From the NCBI RefSeq assembly GCF_026385505.1, contig NZ_JANIDV010000001.1, positions 434,001 to 498,000 of the forward strand: a stretch of 64,000 bases of DNA. The letters run 5' to 3'. The position numbers and the translations under genes were made by a program. Numbering within the stretch: position 1 is the stretch's first letter; every line of letters starts with the position of its first letter. Under the pieces are notes generated by a model. The model was not told where the DNA came from, did not search any database, and saw only the letters and a list, made by a program, of their open reading frames with translations. Positions 50,376 to 60,023 of this stretch are shown piece after piece. Source of the stretch: Bombella dulcis. Its GTDB lineage: Bacteria > Pseudomonadota > Alphaproteobacteria > Acetobacterales > Acetobacteraceae.

Positions 50376-50618
50376 TCAGGCAGCTTTCTGCTTGGTGATG
50401 TACTCGATGGCATCATTCACGGTAGCAATTTTCTCAGCAGCATCTTCCGGAATCTCAACGGAGAATGCTTCCTCGAAAGCCATGACCAGCTCAACGGTAT
50501 CCAGGCTGTCAGCACCAAGATCGTCAATGAAGGAAGCATCCGGCTTCACCTGATCTTCTTCAACGCCCAAGTGCTCGACAACGATTTTCTTCACCTTGTC
50601 AGCGATTTCGTTACTCAT
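50376..50618 (-). CDS. acpP: Acyl carrier protein (housekeeping)
   Basis: An 80-residue acidic ACP carrying 4'-phosphopantetheine at Ser38 in [11 protein letters not shown]. It shuttles acyl chains between fabD, fabG and fabF products encoded alongside. A stem near 50359-50377 overlaps its stop codon. Second ACP in the window; compare the divergent sphingolipid ACP at 36784. Confidence 0.97.
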   Translation of the reverse strand: MSNEIADKVKKIVVEHLGVEEDQVKPDASFIDDLGADSLDTVELVMAFEEAFSVEIPEDAAEKIATVNDAIEYITKQKAA

Positions 50619-50779
50619 CTGCCTTAAATCCTTGTTACCCTACCGGGTGTACCTAAGAAAAAACCTGCCTGCTTGTCAGCTTCAGGACATGGAAATGCCC
50701 GGCAATGAAGCCATACTCTGATCCTTGGTCAGGCCAAGCAGGCCGCGCTTAGCATGTTTTCCTGCAAACGCCAAATTTT

Positions 50780-51523
50780 TCAGACCATAGTCATTCCACC
50801 GTTAACATGGAGTGTCGTCCCCGTCACCCATGCAGCCTCGTCGGAAGCTAGATAAACCACGGCTGAGGCCACATCTTCCGGACGTCCCATACGGCCAAGC
50901 GGAATATTGCCCAGCAACTTTTCCCGTACGGCTTCTGGCAGAACATCCGTCATTGCTGTTTCCACAAAGCCTGGTGCCACAACATTCACTGTTACACCAC
51001 GACGTCCAACCTCCTGCGCAAGGGACTTGCTCATCCCCACCAGACCTGCCTTTGCAGCAGAATAATTGGCCTGTCCCGGATTTCCCGTTGTTCCCACAAT
51101 GGAAGCGATGGAAATAATACGACCACTCCGGCGACGCTGCATACCCTTCAGGGCCGCACGGGCCAACCGGAAGGGGCTTTCCAGATCAACCTTGAGGACC
51201 TGTGACCAGTCCTCATCCTTCATCCGTATGACCAGCGTATCCCGCGTCAGTCCAGCGTTATTGACAAGAATATCCAGCGGCTGCCCGGACACTTCTTCAG
51301 CACGGGCGATCAAACCATCGGCCTGGGCATCATCAGACAGATTGGCCGGTACGACATGCACACGCTCGCCACCAAGAGTGGAGGCCACTTCCTGAAGAGC
51401 ACCTTCCCGTGTTCCGCTCAGAACAACGATTGCACCACGTTCATGAAGCTGACGGGCAATTGCTGCACCAATCCCGCCGGAAGCCCCCGTTACAAGGGCC
51501 AGTTTACCAGAAAGAGAAAACAT
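50780..51523 (-). CDS. fabG: 3-oxoacyl-ACP reductase
   Basis: A 247-residue SDR reducing 3-oxoacyl-ACP with NADPH. TGASGGIGAAIARQL at the N-terminus, NNAGLTRD, the catalytic Ser and Tyr-Lys in GQANYSAAKAGLVG, and the C-terminal TTLHVNGGMTMV are canonical. fabG starts 13 bp after fabD. Confidence 0.96.
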   Translation of the reverse strand: MFSLSGKLALVTGASGGIGAAIARQLHERGAIVVLSGTREGALQEVASTLGGERVHVVPANLSDDAQADGLIARAEEVSGQPLDILVNNAGLTRDTLVIRMKDEDWSQVLKVDLESPFRLARAALKGMQRRRSGRIISIASIVGTTGNPGQANYSAAKAGLVGMSKSLAQEVGRRGVTVNVVAPGFVETAMTDVLPEAVREKLLGNIPLGRMGRPEDVASAVVYLASDEAAWVTGTTLHVNGGMTMV

Positions 51524-51536
51524 CAGATTTACCCCC

Positions 51537-52481
51537 TTACAGGCTTTTCAGCATTGTTTCGATATCTGCCGGGGTACCAGCATGATCAGCACTCATATCC
51601 GGTACGATACGACGGGCCAGACCCGTCAGAACCTTCCCCGCACCCAGCTCATGCTGGCAGCTAATACCCTTGCCCGGCATGGCAAGAACTGTTTCACGCC
51701 AGCGAACCTGACCAGTGATCTGCCTGCCCAACAGGTCACGAATCTCATCAGGCTGAGACACTTCTTCTGCTGTCACATTTGCAATCACCGGAATCTCAGC
51801 AGACCTGAACGCTGCTGCAGCCAGTGCTTCCTTCATCTCTTCTACCGCCGGAGCCATCAGGGATGAATGAAAAGGTGCCGAGACAGGCAGCTGCACGACA
51901 CGACGGATTCCCTTATCTTTAGCTGCAACCATGGCACGCTCTACGGCACCAAGATGCCCGGAAATGACAATCTGACCACCACCATTATCATTGGCGATTT
52001 CCAGAACTTCACCTTGGGCACATTCATTGCAGATTTCCTGAGCCAGCTCCGGCTCTACACCAAGGATAGCAGCCATCCCCCCCTGTCCAGCCGGGACAGC
52101 CCGCTGCATGGCCTGGCCACGCAGACGCAGAAGACGGGCACCTTCGGCAATGTCCATGACACCTGCAGCGGTCAGAGCAGCATATTCCCCAAGGGAGTGC
52201 CCTGCCAGAACGGCAGCCTTCTCCTTCAGAGAAAAACCACCTTCATGCTCCAGAGTCCGCACAACGGCCATGGAAACTGCAAACAGGGCAGGCTGGGTAT
52301 TTTCCGTTGCTGTCAGTTCAGACGGATCACCTTCAAAAATCAGATGGGACAAGCTCATCCTGAGAGCTTCATCCACTTCTTCAAAAACAGTACGCGCTAC
52401 GGGAAAAGCTTTGTACAGCTCAAGCCCCATGCCAACGGACTGACTTCCCTGACCGGGGAATACAAACGCATGACGTGTCAT
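51537..52481 (-). CDS. fabD: Malonyl-CoA:ACP transacylase
   Basis: A 314-residue enzyme loading malonyl onto ACP. The nucleophile motif is AGHSLGEYAAL, with the FVFPGQGSQSVGMG start and the catalytic His in SAPFHSSLM. First gene of the fabD-fabG-acpP-fabF run on the minus strand. Confidence 0.96.
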   Translation of the reverse strand: MTRHAFVFPGQGSQSVGMGLELYKAFPVARTVFEEVDEALRMSLSHLIFEGDPSELTATENTQPALFAVSMAVVRTLEHEGGFSLKEKAAVLAGHSLGEYAALTAAGVMDIAEGARLLRLRGQAMQRAVPAGQGGMAAILGVEPELAQEICNECAQGEVLEIANDNGGGQIVISGHLGAVERAMVAAKDKGIRRVVQLPVSAPFHSSLMAPAVEEMKEALAAAAFRSAEIPVIANVTAEEVSQPDEIRDLLGRQITGQVRWRETVLAMPGKGISCQHELGAGKVLTGLARRIVPDMSADHAGTPADIETMLKSL

Positions 52482-52522
52482 GCAGACACCTCCATCCTCA
52501 AATTAAGCGATGTTATGGAATA

Positions 52523-53251
52523 TCAGCGAGGAATAAGACGCCCACGCTGCCACGATTCAGCAGCTTCCTCTGGTCCCATGCCTTCAATACTGACAGCATG
52601 ATCGAGGGCACTCATGACCTTATTGCTCAGCATCATGATGGAAAGTTCATCAATCATATCCTCATCCACCTCATCACGAAGCCCTTTCCGTAGAACCAGC
52701 CTTGCTGTCTGTGTCTGCCCGTCAAGCAGATCTCCATCAGACAGATTCTCCAGCATATCTGTATGGAACACGGCATGAGGCTGCCACACCGCCACAAGCG
52801 GACATTTCCCATTTGCCTCATCCTGTTGCAGGCGGGGCAATATCTCCTCTGTTGCTACGATATCAAGAGGAAGTACCTTAAGATCGGGCTGTCGTATAAA
52901 GGCGTTCTCAACAAAGGGACGGGCATCAGCTGTCATCACGAGAGATGAAAATTCCCCAGCATCCCAACGCCTGTTTCCCTTTCCGGCTTTTTTCAGTGCC
53001 GAAAAATTCAGTTCGGGATGATACAGGCTGCCAATGACCTCATGCCCATGAGACAAAACAGCCTCATCTCGTGGGAACCACGCGGATACGAGGAGATCGA
53101 TCTCACCATCATCCAGAGCCTGAAGACGCTCGTCATATCCCAGATCGGCGTAGGCAACATTTTCACCATTCGCTTCGATGACACGTGCCACGCCACTGGC
53201 ACAAGCAGCATGCAACGCTGTGTAGAGATGACCGATAGTGAGATATGACAT
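52523..53251 (-). CDS. OpuAC-type substrate-binding domain protein without signal peptide
   Basis: A 242-residue protein with the fold signature of glycine-betaine/choline ABC binding proteins (type II periplasmic binding): an early ADLGYDERLQALDDGEIDLLVSAWFP and a later CPLVAVWQPHAVF with aromatic residues typical of quaternary-amine pockets. The N-terminus MSYLTIGHLYTALHAAC has no signal peptide and there is no permease or ATPase next to it. It may be a cytosolic sensor or a truncated import protein. It lies 41 bp downstream of fabD on the same strand, in the opposite order from an operon leader. Confidence 0.75.
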   Translation of the reverse strand: MSYLTIGHLYTALHAACASGVARVIEANGENVAYADLGYDERLQALDDGEIDLLVSAWFPRDEAVLSHGHEVIGSLYHPELNFSALKKAGKGNRRWDAGEFSSLVMTADARPFVENAFIRQPDLKVLPLDIVATEEILPRLQQDEANGKCPLVAVWQPHAVFHTDMLENLSDGDLLDGQTQTARLVLRKGLRDEVDEDMIDELSIMMLSNKVMSALDHAVSIEGMGPEEAAESWQRGRLIPR

Positions 53252-53373
53252 GAAAGCCTCGCATGATGAAAAAGCAAATCCGGGGATAGCTACCGTCCGA
53301 TAGTTTGTGAAGCCCCGCTTCCGCTTTTCCTCTCAGAACCGGAGAACTTTCATGATGGGCTTTTCCTCCCCCA

Positions 53374-55479
53374 TTACCAGATTTTGACCCTCTGCTCTGG
53401 CGCGAGGTACAGTCTGTTCCCTGCTTTCACACCAAAAACCTGATACCAGAGGTCAATATTATGAGCGGGCATATTGACCCGGCTTCTGGCAGGAGCATGC
53501 TCGTTGGATAATACCTGACGTTTCAGAGCATCAAGTCTGTCCTTCTCACGCCATACCTGCGCCCAACCAAGAAAAACACGCTGATCGCCTGTCCATCCGT
53601 GCACAGTTCCATCCGCTTTTCCGTGCAAACTATCATGATAGGCCTGTAGAGCCAGATTCAGTCCCCCCAGATCGGCAATGTTTTCCCCCATGGTCATGTT
53701 GCCATTTACATGCAGGCCGGGGAGGACCTCCTCTGCATCATATTGCGCACCGAGCTTTTTGGCTCTGGCCTCAAAAGCGAGTGATGCTTCATGACTCCAC
53801 CAGTCATGAAGACGGCCGTGCTCATCATAATGCCGCCCCTGATCATCAAAACCATGGCTCATTTCATGCCCGATGACACCACCTATACCGCCATAATTGA
53901 CCGCCATATCACCCTTGGGATCAAAAAATGGTGGTTGCAGGATAGCAGCAGGAAAAACAATCTCATTCTTTACTGGATCATTATAAGCATTGACCGTCTG
54001 AGGTGTCATATCCCATTCATCCCGATCCACAGGACGATCAAGCTGCTCAAGGCGATGACGCCAGTTGAAAGCGGTACTGCGTGACGCATTGCCGTACACA
54101 TCACCTTTCTTGATGATCAGTGCTGAATAGTCCCACCATTTCTTGGGATAACCGACCTGCATGGCAAAATGATCCAGCTTGACCAGTGCAGCCTGTCTTG
54201 TAGAGGCATCCATCCAGTCATTATGCTCCAGCCTCCAACGGAAGGCCGTTTTCAGCTCGTTCACAAGAGCAGTAATCCGCTCCTTGGCATCAGGTGGAAA
54301 ATAACGCTGCACATAAAGACGCCCCAAGGCCCATCCCATGGCCGTATTTGTTACACGAACCGCCCTCTTCCAGCGGACGGGCTGCCTGGTTACTCCCGTC
54401 AGAATTCGGCCATTAAAATTAAAAGATGCATCTGAAAATTCATGTGACAGATAAGGAGCCGCATTGTCAGCAAGATGAAAAGCAAGCCACGCCTTGACGG
54501 TCACCTTATCTGTGCCTGCAATGATTCGAGCCATGTCAGCAATTGATTTCGGCTCCCGCACATCAATTACCCGCTTCATAAGCCCAGCTTCAGGAACTCC
54601 CATGGTGCGCAGGTAAGTAACCCAGTCAATATCAGGAGCCAGAGCAACAAGCTGCTGCACTGTCATGGGGTTGAACAGTTTGACAGGGTCCCGCGTCTGG
54701 TCCCGTGGCACCTCAACTTTAGCCAGAGAGGTTTCCAGTGCTACGATGGCCGAAGCATTGTTTTCCGGATCTGGCCATTTAAGCAGAGACAGCATTTTGG
54801 CAACGTAGGCCCGATACGCATTCTTCTGGGCAGCCAGGTTCGGACTGGTGTAGTAACTGATATCCGGCAGTCCCAGCCCACCACTGATTCCAATGCTCAT
54901 ACCCTGATCCAGCATGAGCATGTAATGCTCAGGGTCCCGCTGGTCCTGTTCGATATCCAGAGCGAATGGGCTATACAGCATCGAACTGGAAGCCAGACCA
55001 AATAGACGGGCCAGAGAAGGTCTGTCTTCAGAGTTCCGTATCTGGTCCAGCTCATGCTCCAAAGGCTTACCGCCTTTGGCATCAACGGCTTTCTGGTCCA
55101 GAAAGCTGCTATAGTAAGTGGCCAGCTTGCTCCGTTCGTCTCCTACTTCAGCGTACGGAAGCAATTCCACCAGCAGGGCTTTCTGCCTTGCCTGGGAAAG
55201 TTCAAAAAGAACGTGAAAAGGCCCGTAACTGCTCATATCATCGGGGATGTAGAGCTGTCTGATATACCGGCCATTGGCATAGGTGAAAAAATCCTGTCCC
55301 GGTGACACGGATGTATCCATGCCCGCCTGATCAAATCCCCAACCATTCCTGTAAGGCTGAACGGAGGCAGACTGTGCTGTAGCGTGGCTCATGGTCATAC
55401 CACCCAAGGCCAGACCTACCCCCACGGCTACGAGCACGGTGCCCTGTTTCAGGGCAGAACGGAATGATGGAATTTTCAT
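53374..55479 (-). CDS. M13-family (neprilysin-like) zinc metallopeptidase
   Basis: A 701-residue secreted or periplasmic peptidase. A signal peptide (LVAVGVGLALGGMTMSHATA) leads to a PepO-like body. The zinc motif is GHEMSHGFDDQG, with the third ligand Glu in ENIADLGGLNLA; the substrate motif NAYNDPVKNEIVFPA is also present. It cleaves oligopeptides. Stands alone, reading out of the ferritin-like gene's direction. Confidence 0.93.
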   Translation of the reverse strand: MKIPSFRSALKQGTVLVAVGVGLALGGMTMSHATAQSASVQPYRNGWGFDQAGMDTSVSPGQDFFTYANGRYIRQLYIPDDMSSYGPFHVLFELSQARQKALLVELLPYAEVGDERSKLATYYSSFLDQKAVDAKGGKPLEHELDQIRNSEDRPSLARLFGLASSSMLYSPFALDIEQDQRDPEHYMLMLDQGMSIGISGGLGLPDISYYTSPNLAAQKNAYRAYVAKMLSLLKWPDPENNASAIVALETSLAKVEVPRDQTRDPVKLFNPMTVQQLVALAPDIDWVTYLRTMGVPEAGLMKRVIDVREPKSIADMARIIAGTDKVTVKAWLAFHLADNAAPYLSHEFSDASFNFNGRILTGVTRQPVRWKRAVRVTNTAMGWALGRLYVQRYFPPDAKERITALVNELKTAFRWRLEHNDWMDASTRQAALVKLDHFAMQVGYPKKWWDYSALIIKKGDVYGNASRSTAFNWRHRLEQLDRPVDRDEWDMTPQTVNAYNDPVKNEIVFPAAILQPPFFDPKGDMAVNYGGIGGVIGHEMSHGFDDQGRHYDEHGRLHDWWSHEASLAFEARAKKLGAQYDAEEVLPGLHVNGNMTMGENIADLGGLNLALQAYHDSLHGKADGTVHGWTGDQRVFLGWAQVWREKDRLDALKRQVLSNEHAPARSRVNMPAHNIDLWYQVFGVKAGNRLYLAPEQRVKIW

Positions 55480-55521
55480 GAAACAACCCCGACTGAAAAG
55501 ACGTTACGGTATCAGACTGTG

Positions 55522-56349
55522 TCAGGCCTGACTGACAAGCTGGCGGGCAAAGGACTTTTGTTTCCAGGAAATCAGGGCATGCAGCCCCCTGGCCAGCCAT
55601 TGCTGCATTCTGGAGTGAGGAGTCAGCCCCGACGTCTTCAGGATCATGGCTGTGACGCGATCAAGGTGACGCTGCCGATAGAATGAGAGGGCACGTGCCA
55701 TATAAGCGGCAATACAGCTCTTGTGGTCATAGGAGCTAAATCGTTCACCGTTCGTGATATAGAATGCCGTTGCCAGCTCATCATCCTCACCTTCCATAAG
55801 ACGGCTCAAGGCAATACGAAGACGAAACCATCGGCCCAGTTTCTCCCGTTCCAGATACCGATGCATATTGTCATAGAATAGTTTAAAATGACGATACTCG
55901 TCTGCCGCAATCTGTTTGCAGACAGCCTTCAATACAGGTTCTTCTGTTGCATCAGCCAACGCCGTGTAGAAAGAAGAAGTACCCGTTTCCACCATGCAGC
56001 GAGCGATCAATTCACCAGTACGAGACCCCCTGATGGATGCTGAAACTTCCGTATCAATCTTGTATGCCTCCCGATACTTGTCAAAGGCTTCGACGTAATT
56101 CCATCCGGGATCAGCCAACATGGCCCATTTCCCAAGTGCATCCCCATGCTGGACCTCTTCTTCTGCCCAATTTAATGCAGCATCACTAAATCCAGAGTCA
56201 TCATGAAATACATTCTTAAGATAAAGGGTATAGTCTCGCGCGTTGCGCTCCACCACGGATGCAGCTTTCACCACAGCAAGAATATCGGGGTTCACCTTTG
56301 TTGCATCAAAAGCGTCCCAATCCATCTGATCAATCTGCCAATGTTTCAT
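55522..56349 (-). CDS. Ferritin-like diiron protein (desaturase/rubrerythrin-like)
   Basis: A 275-residue alpha-helical protein. A complete four-helix diiron ligand set is visible: Glu34 (VVERNARDY), Glu65-x-x-His68 (EEEVQHG), Glu121 ([10 protein letters not shown]) and Glu151-x-x-His154 (DEYRHFKLF). This matches ferritin-like oxygenases and acyl-ACP desaturase relatives; it is not a known ferritin. Start ATG 56349 follows GAGG; ATG 56370 sits upstream of that site and is rejected. Function unknown; fatty acyl, amine or tRNA oxidation are all possible. Confidence 0.8.
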   Translation of the reverse strand: MKHWQIDQMDWDAFDATKVNPDILAVVKAASVVERNARDYTLYLKNVFHDDSGFSDAALNWAEEEVQHGDALGKWAMLADPGWNYVEAFDKYREAYKIDTEVSASIRGSRTGELIARCMVETGTSSFYTALADATEEPVLKAVCKQIAADEYRHFKLFYDNMHRYLEREKLGRWFRLRIALSRLMEGEDDELATAFYITNGERFSSYDHKSCIAAYMARALSFYRQRHLDRVTAMILKTSGLTPHSRMQQWLARGLHALISWKQKSFARQLVSQA

Positions 56350-56470
56350 AGAGATACCCTCTTTTTCCATAACGGCATTAACACTTCATGCATTTGCCAT
56401 ACTTTTCAGATGGCATACTGAGCGGCTTTTGGGTAGATGTAGGCGGCCAACCCTGGAGACGAAAGCTAGA

Positions 56471-57466
56471 ATGACTGAACAGACCTGCCCCTCGCCGCAG
56501 ACGGCCATCCTCCGGCACGACTGGACCCGCGAAGAAGCAGAAGTCCTGCTTGCGCTACCCTTTCCGGAACTGATCTTTCAGGCCCAGCTGACGCATCGGC
56601 AATTTTTTGACCCTACGAAGGTACAGATATCAACCCTGCTTTCCATCAAGAGCGGAGGATGCCCGGAAGACTGTTCCTATTGCCCTCAGAGTGCACATCA
56701 TGACAAACGCATGGCGGCAGAAAAGCTCATGCCACTGGAGCGTGTCATCGCCGACGCAAGACGCTCAAAAGAAGCTGGAGCAGGCCGTTTCTGCATGGGA
56801 GCAGCATGGCGCTCCCCAAAAGACCGTGACCTTGATGCTGTCTGCCAGATGGTCAAGGAGGTCAAATCTCTTGGCCTTGAAACATGTCTAACCATCGGCA
56901 TGCTGACACCCAGCCAGTCTGCCCGTCTGAAAGAAGCAGGACTGGATTATTACAATCATAATCTTGATACATCCGAAGATTTTTACGGAAAGATCATCAC
57001 GACACGGACCTATCAGCAGAGACTGGATACGCTTTCCAATGTGCGGGAAGCCGGCATCAAGGTTTGCTGTGGCGGAATCATCGGTATGGGTGAAGATGTA
57101 CAGGACCGTGCAGGATTACTGACCACTCTAGCCAATCTACCAACTCATCCAGAGAGTGTCCCTATCAACCTCCTTGTTCGAGTTGAAGGCACACCACTCG
57201 CTGATGAAGAAACAGTAGATCCCATCACGTTTGCTCGTGTCATCGCCACAACCCGCATTATGATGCCAGCCAGCCACGTCCGCCTAGCCGCCGGACGTGA
57301 AAACATGTCTGAATCTACTCATGCTCTCTGTTTTCTGGCCGGTGCAAACTCCATTTTTTGGGGAGAGAAACTGTTGACGACGCCAAACCCCGCACAGAAC
57401 AGGGATACGGAACTGCTTGCCATGCTAGGGATGAGTCCGATAGTACAAAAAGCCGCCACAGCTTGA
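56471..57466 (+). CDS. bioB: Biotin synthase
   Basis: A 331-residue radical SAM enzyme inserting sulfur into dethiobiotin. The radical SAM cluster motif is [11 protein letters not shown]; conserved YNHNLDTS and RVEGTPLAD segments are present. I begin at ATG 56471 (MTEQTCPSP); a longer frame from 56429 adds a poorly conserved prefix. Divergent from the ferritin-like gene. Confidence 0.95.
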   Translation: MTEQTCPSPQTAILRHDWTREEAEVLLALPFPELIFQAQLTHRQFFDPTKVQISTLLSIKSGGCPEDCSYCPQSAHHDKRMAAEKLMPLERVIADARRSKEAGAGRFCMGAAWRSPKDRDLDAVCQMVKEVKSLGLETCLTIGMLTPSQSARLKEAGLDYYNHNLDTSEDFYGKIITTRTYQQRLDTLSNVREAGIKVCCGGIIGMGEDVQDRAGLLTTLANLPTHPESVPINLLVRVEGTPLADEETVDPITFARVIATTRIMMPASHVRLAAGRENMSESTHALCFLAGANSIFWGEKLLTTPNPAQNRDTELLAMLGMSPIVQKAATA

Positions 57467-57487
57467 TGAAAGCTTTAAGTTTTTACG

Positions 57488-57520
57488 AAAACGCTCCAGA
57501 AATGATTCTGGAGCGTTTTT
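57488..57520. terminator. Bidirectional terminator after bioB
   Basis: A perfect 14-bp stem (57488-57501 with 57506-57519) with loop ATGA and a following T-run, overlapping by two bases the stop of the convergent lipoprotein gene. Confidence 0.9.
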
Positions 57521-58313
57521 ATTGCACTCCCTGTGCTTTCACGCTATCAGAAAACTGCTTCATGACATCAGAGGCCATATTCTGCTGCCCCATAGCCCGT
57601 AAAGCTCTTACCTCCAGAAGCAACGCCCGACGCATTGCTTCATAATCCATCTCTTCCTCACGAATTTTAACCAGGTCTCTAGCTCCATCAGCAGCCTGTG
57701 ACCAGTTCTGGTCCATCATAAAACGACGAACAAACAGCTCTTTCAGATCAGCCTGCTCATGGTCAGTTGCCTTCTTGGTGGCTGTCAGATGATTGATAGT
57801 ATCTTCCAATGTTGTTCGATCAGATAATTCAGATGCGGCAAACCCACTCATGGCATAGGCCTTTAAACATATACTGTTATCCATACTGCTTTTAGCAAGA
57901 TTGGCCTCGTGACCAGCAGCCCGCCATGATTTTTGACCATAAAAAATGGACGAACGCACCAGATGCAAGTCCGCCCGCTGAGCTGCAGTCCATCCTCTTG
58001 CAGTCAAAGCTTCCGAAACACGGTCAAGCGTTGCCAGGCTGGTTTTATAATCTTTCAGACGCAGTTCACTGATCGCCAGATTAAATCCAGCATCATGAAT
58101 CGCCCGTGGATCATCAATCAGGAAAGCCCGGTCCAGAGCTATTGCATATTGCTGTTGAGCCTGCTTGATATAACCAAGCTTGAATACGCTGTCGGCTGCT
58201 TCCATCATGCTCGCATAATGCGAGTCCTCCCATTCACCATGCCCGCCACCAAAGCATCCGGAAAGAAATCCTGCACATAAAGGTAAGACTATGATGTAGG
58301 AACGGAGTTTCAT
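57519..58313 (-). CDS. Helical-repeat lipoprotein of the MCE operon
   Basis: A 264-residue lipoprotein with lipobox LSGC (LCAGFLSGC, acyl Cys20). The rest is helical with TPR/SEL1-like periodicity (ALDRAFLIDDPRAIHDAG, LRLKDYKTSLATLDRV, and so on). Its start overlaps the MCE-protein stop (ATGA), so it is the last gene of a five-gene operon. An outer-membrane partner or scaffold role is inferred from position; the usual partners are MlaA or PqiC-type lipoproteins. Confidence 0.75.
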   Translation of the reverse strand: MKLRSYIIVLPLCAGFLSGCFGGGHGEWEDSHYASMMEAADSVFKLGYIKQAQQQYAIALDRAFLIDDPRAIHDAGFNLAISELRLKDYKTSLATLDRVSEALTARGWTAAQRADLHLVRSSIFYGQKSWRAAGHEANLAKSSMDNSICLKAYAMSGFAASELSDRTTLEDTINHLTATKKATDHEQADLKELFVRRFMMDQNWSQAADGARDLVKIREEEMDYEAMRRALLLEVRALRAMGQQNMASDVMKQFSDSVKAQGVQ

Positions 58314-59281
58314 GGCCGCACCTCATGGGCCGGAAGTCTACGGGTAGGCCGACGGTTGCTGCCGCCATGACCACCCAATATCCATAGACTCCGCAACTGG
58401 TCGCTCAACTTGCGTAAACTGTCCGCCGTGGCCTCAGCCTCAGCCAGAACAGCTGGCAACTGTTCAGTTGCATCAGCCACATTATGAATGGTCCGTTTCA
58501 TATCCGGAGTGGCACCCTTCAGACCATCGGTCATGCTATGAACATTCCGCATGGTGCCATTGGCTTCATTCAGAGTAATTTGGAGTTTTTTCTCAAGGGG
58601 CTGCACATCCTGAATGGCCTGATTCAAAGATTTCAGGATCGTATTGACTCGCCGGGCTGTCTCTTCCTTTGTGAGTAACGCACCAGCTGTTCCCTTGCCT
58701 GCATGAAGATCCACCATGATATCCCGTGCCTGCTTGGTAATTTCTTCCACATTGTCCATGGCAGGCATAAGGCGGGCACGCAGGTCTACCAGGGTCTGAA
58801 CAATCATGTCGGCTGGATTTGGCTCGACACTGGTATTCAGCACAGCATAATCCCAGTTCAGGGGAGCACCCTGCCCACGACTGATCTCGATATAACCGGC
58901 TCCTGTCACAACGAGACGACGCTTGATGGTCGCCACACTATCGCTACGGATATAGCGTTCAAAATGAGGTTCGATTGTACCTTCTGCATACATGCGCCCC
59001 GACTCGTTGAGGTCCAGTTTACGAATCTCGCCTACACGAACCCCCATGACCTCAATATCATTATTAACAGCCAGTCCTGCCACACCACTCTCTGGCAGAA
59101 CAAAATGAAGCCGACCAGCTGGGGTAAGCCACTGTTTGAGAAAACCAGCCTCAATCAATGCAGCGGTCAAGATGACGAAAGATAGCAGAACCAGCAGTCC
59201 TACCCATTCATCCATGAAGGAACTTCTGAACAAGGGAGCAGCCAGACCAGAGTTCCGACGCAAGCGTAAAGGACGCATCAC
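58310..59281 (-). CDS. MCE-domain substrate-binding protein (MlaD/PqiB-like)
   Basis: A 323-residue inner-membrane-anchored periplasmic protein. A single transmembrane helix (VGLLVLLSFVILTAALIEAG) precedes one MCE domain (about 58-135) with VNNDIEVMGVRVGEIRKL and VVTGAGYIEISRG, then a long helical, largely coiled-coil tail. MCE rings form the hydrophobic channel of lipid transporters. It is next to the ATPase-like and permease genes of the same operon. Confidence 0.9.
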   Translation of the reverse strand: MMRPLRLRRNSGLAAPLFRSSFMDEWVGLLVLLSFVILTAALIEAGFLKQWLTPAGRLHFVLPESGVAGLAVNNDIEVMGVRVGEIRKLDLNESGRMYAEGTIEPHFERYIRSDSVATIKRRLVVTGAGYIEISRGQGAPLNWDYAVLNTSVEPNPADMIVQTLVDLRARLMPAMDNVEEITKQARDIMVDLHAGKGTAGALLTKEETARRVNTILKSLNQAIQDVQPLEKKLQITLNEANGTMRNVHSMTDGLKGATPDMKRTIHNVADATEQLPAVLAEAEATADSLRKLSDQLRSLWILGGHGGSNRRPTRRLPAHEVRP

Positions 59282-59288
59282 ATATCTC

Positions 59289-60023
59289 TCACTTTACGAG
59301 ACCATTATTACCAAGCCGGAAACGCTGCATACCCGGTCTTGCATAACCAGCCCATGCCGAACGCTCCGATCCGATCCATAACACCGCACAGCCACGCTCC
59401 CTTGCTGCCGTCAATTCAGTCAGAAACGCATTATACAGTTCAACAGGCGCACTGAGACTGACGGGATTCTCAAGTAAAAGCAAGGAAGGCCTGTTCATGA
59501 AAGCCCTCACATATTCTGAACGCTTCCTATCCAGAGGAGACAGTTTCTCAGGCAGCTGTGTTGGAAGACCAGGCAGACCAAATGACCGAGAAAGATGAAC
59601 GGCCTCTTCCACCAACTGGTCATAGGGGGCACGACTATGATGCAGACTTGGCCATAAAATATTCAGATGCATCTCATAGAGGTCTATCCAGCCACTTTCT
59701 TCTGTTATACGGCCGATCCTGCCACGAAGGGCCTGTGCCCGTCTTTCATCAAGCTCCGCCCAGTCCAGCCCCATACATTTGACTGTTCCCTGCTCCCTCC
59801 CTGTCGCTGCGTCTTGTTTAACTGGCAGAAGACCGGCACAGAAATCCGCAAACTGCGATGTCCTGAAATTATCCCGACATTCCACGAACACACATTCACC
59901 AGCTTCCATGGCAAGGTTATATTTTACCGGAGGTAATCCTGTTGAATCTGATACAGGAACGGCATCATCCAGTTTCAGAATAAAGCCATAATCACTTTCT
60001 GAGAGAGCTGTATCCTCAGCCAT
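59289..60023 (-). CDS. Degenerate ABC ATPase-like protein of the MCE operon (pseudo-ATPase)
   Basis: A 244-residue protein in the position of MlaF. The overall layout of an ABC nucleotide-binding domain is still traceable: AGECVFVECRDNFRTSQFAD where Walker A should be (48-57, no GxxGxGK[S/T]), LSPLDRKRSEYVRAF in place of LSGGM.RR (161-165), LLLLENP in place of the Walker B LLLLDEP (181-187) and no switch His (IGSERSAW). All catalytic motifs are therefore lost while the frame is intact, so it is probably a functional pseudoenzyme rather than a dead gene. Overlaps the permease gene by 1 bp and lies 7 bp before the MCE gene. Confidence 0.85.
   Translation of the reverse strand: MAEDTALSESDYGFILKLDDAVPVSDSTGLPPVKYNLAMEAGECVFVECRDNFRTSQFADFCAGLLPVKQDAATGREQGTVKCMGLDWAELDERRAQALRGRIGRITEESGWIDLYEMHLNILWPSLHHSRAPYDQLVEEAVHLSRSFGLPGLPTQLPEKLSPLDRKRSEYVRAFMNRPSLLLLENPVSLSAPVELYNAFLTELTAARERGCAVLWIGSERSAWAGYARPGMQRFRLGNNGLVK

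Noticed and set aside
51867-52601. Plus-strand frame opposite fabD
   Set aside because: fabD motifs are complete on the minus strand and nothing is recognisable in the opposite frame.
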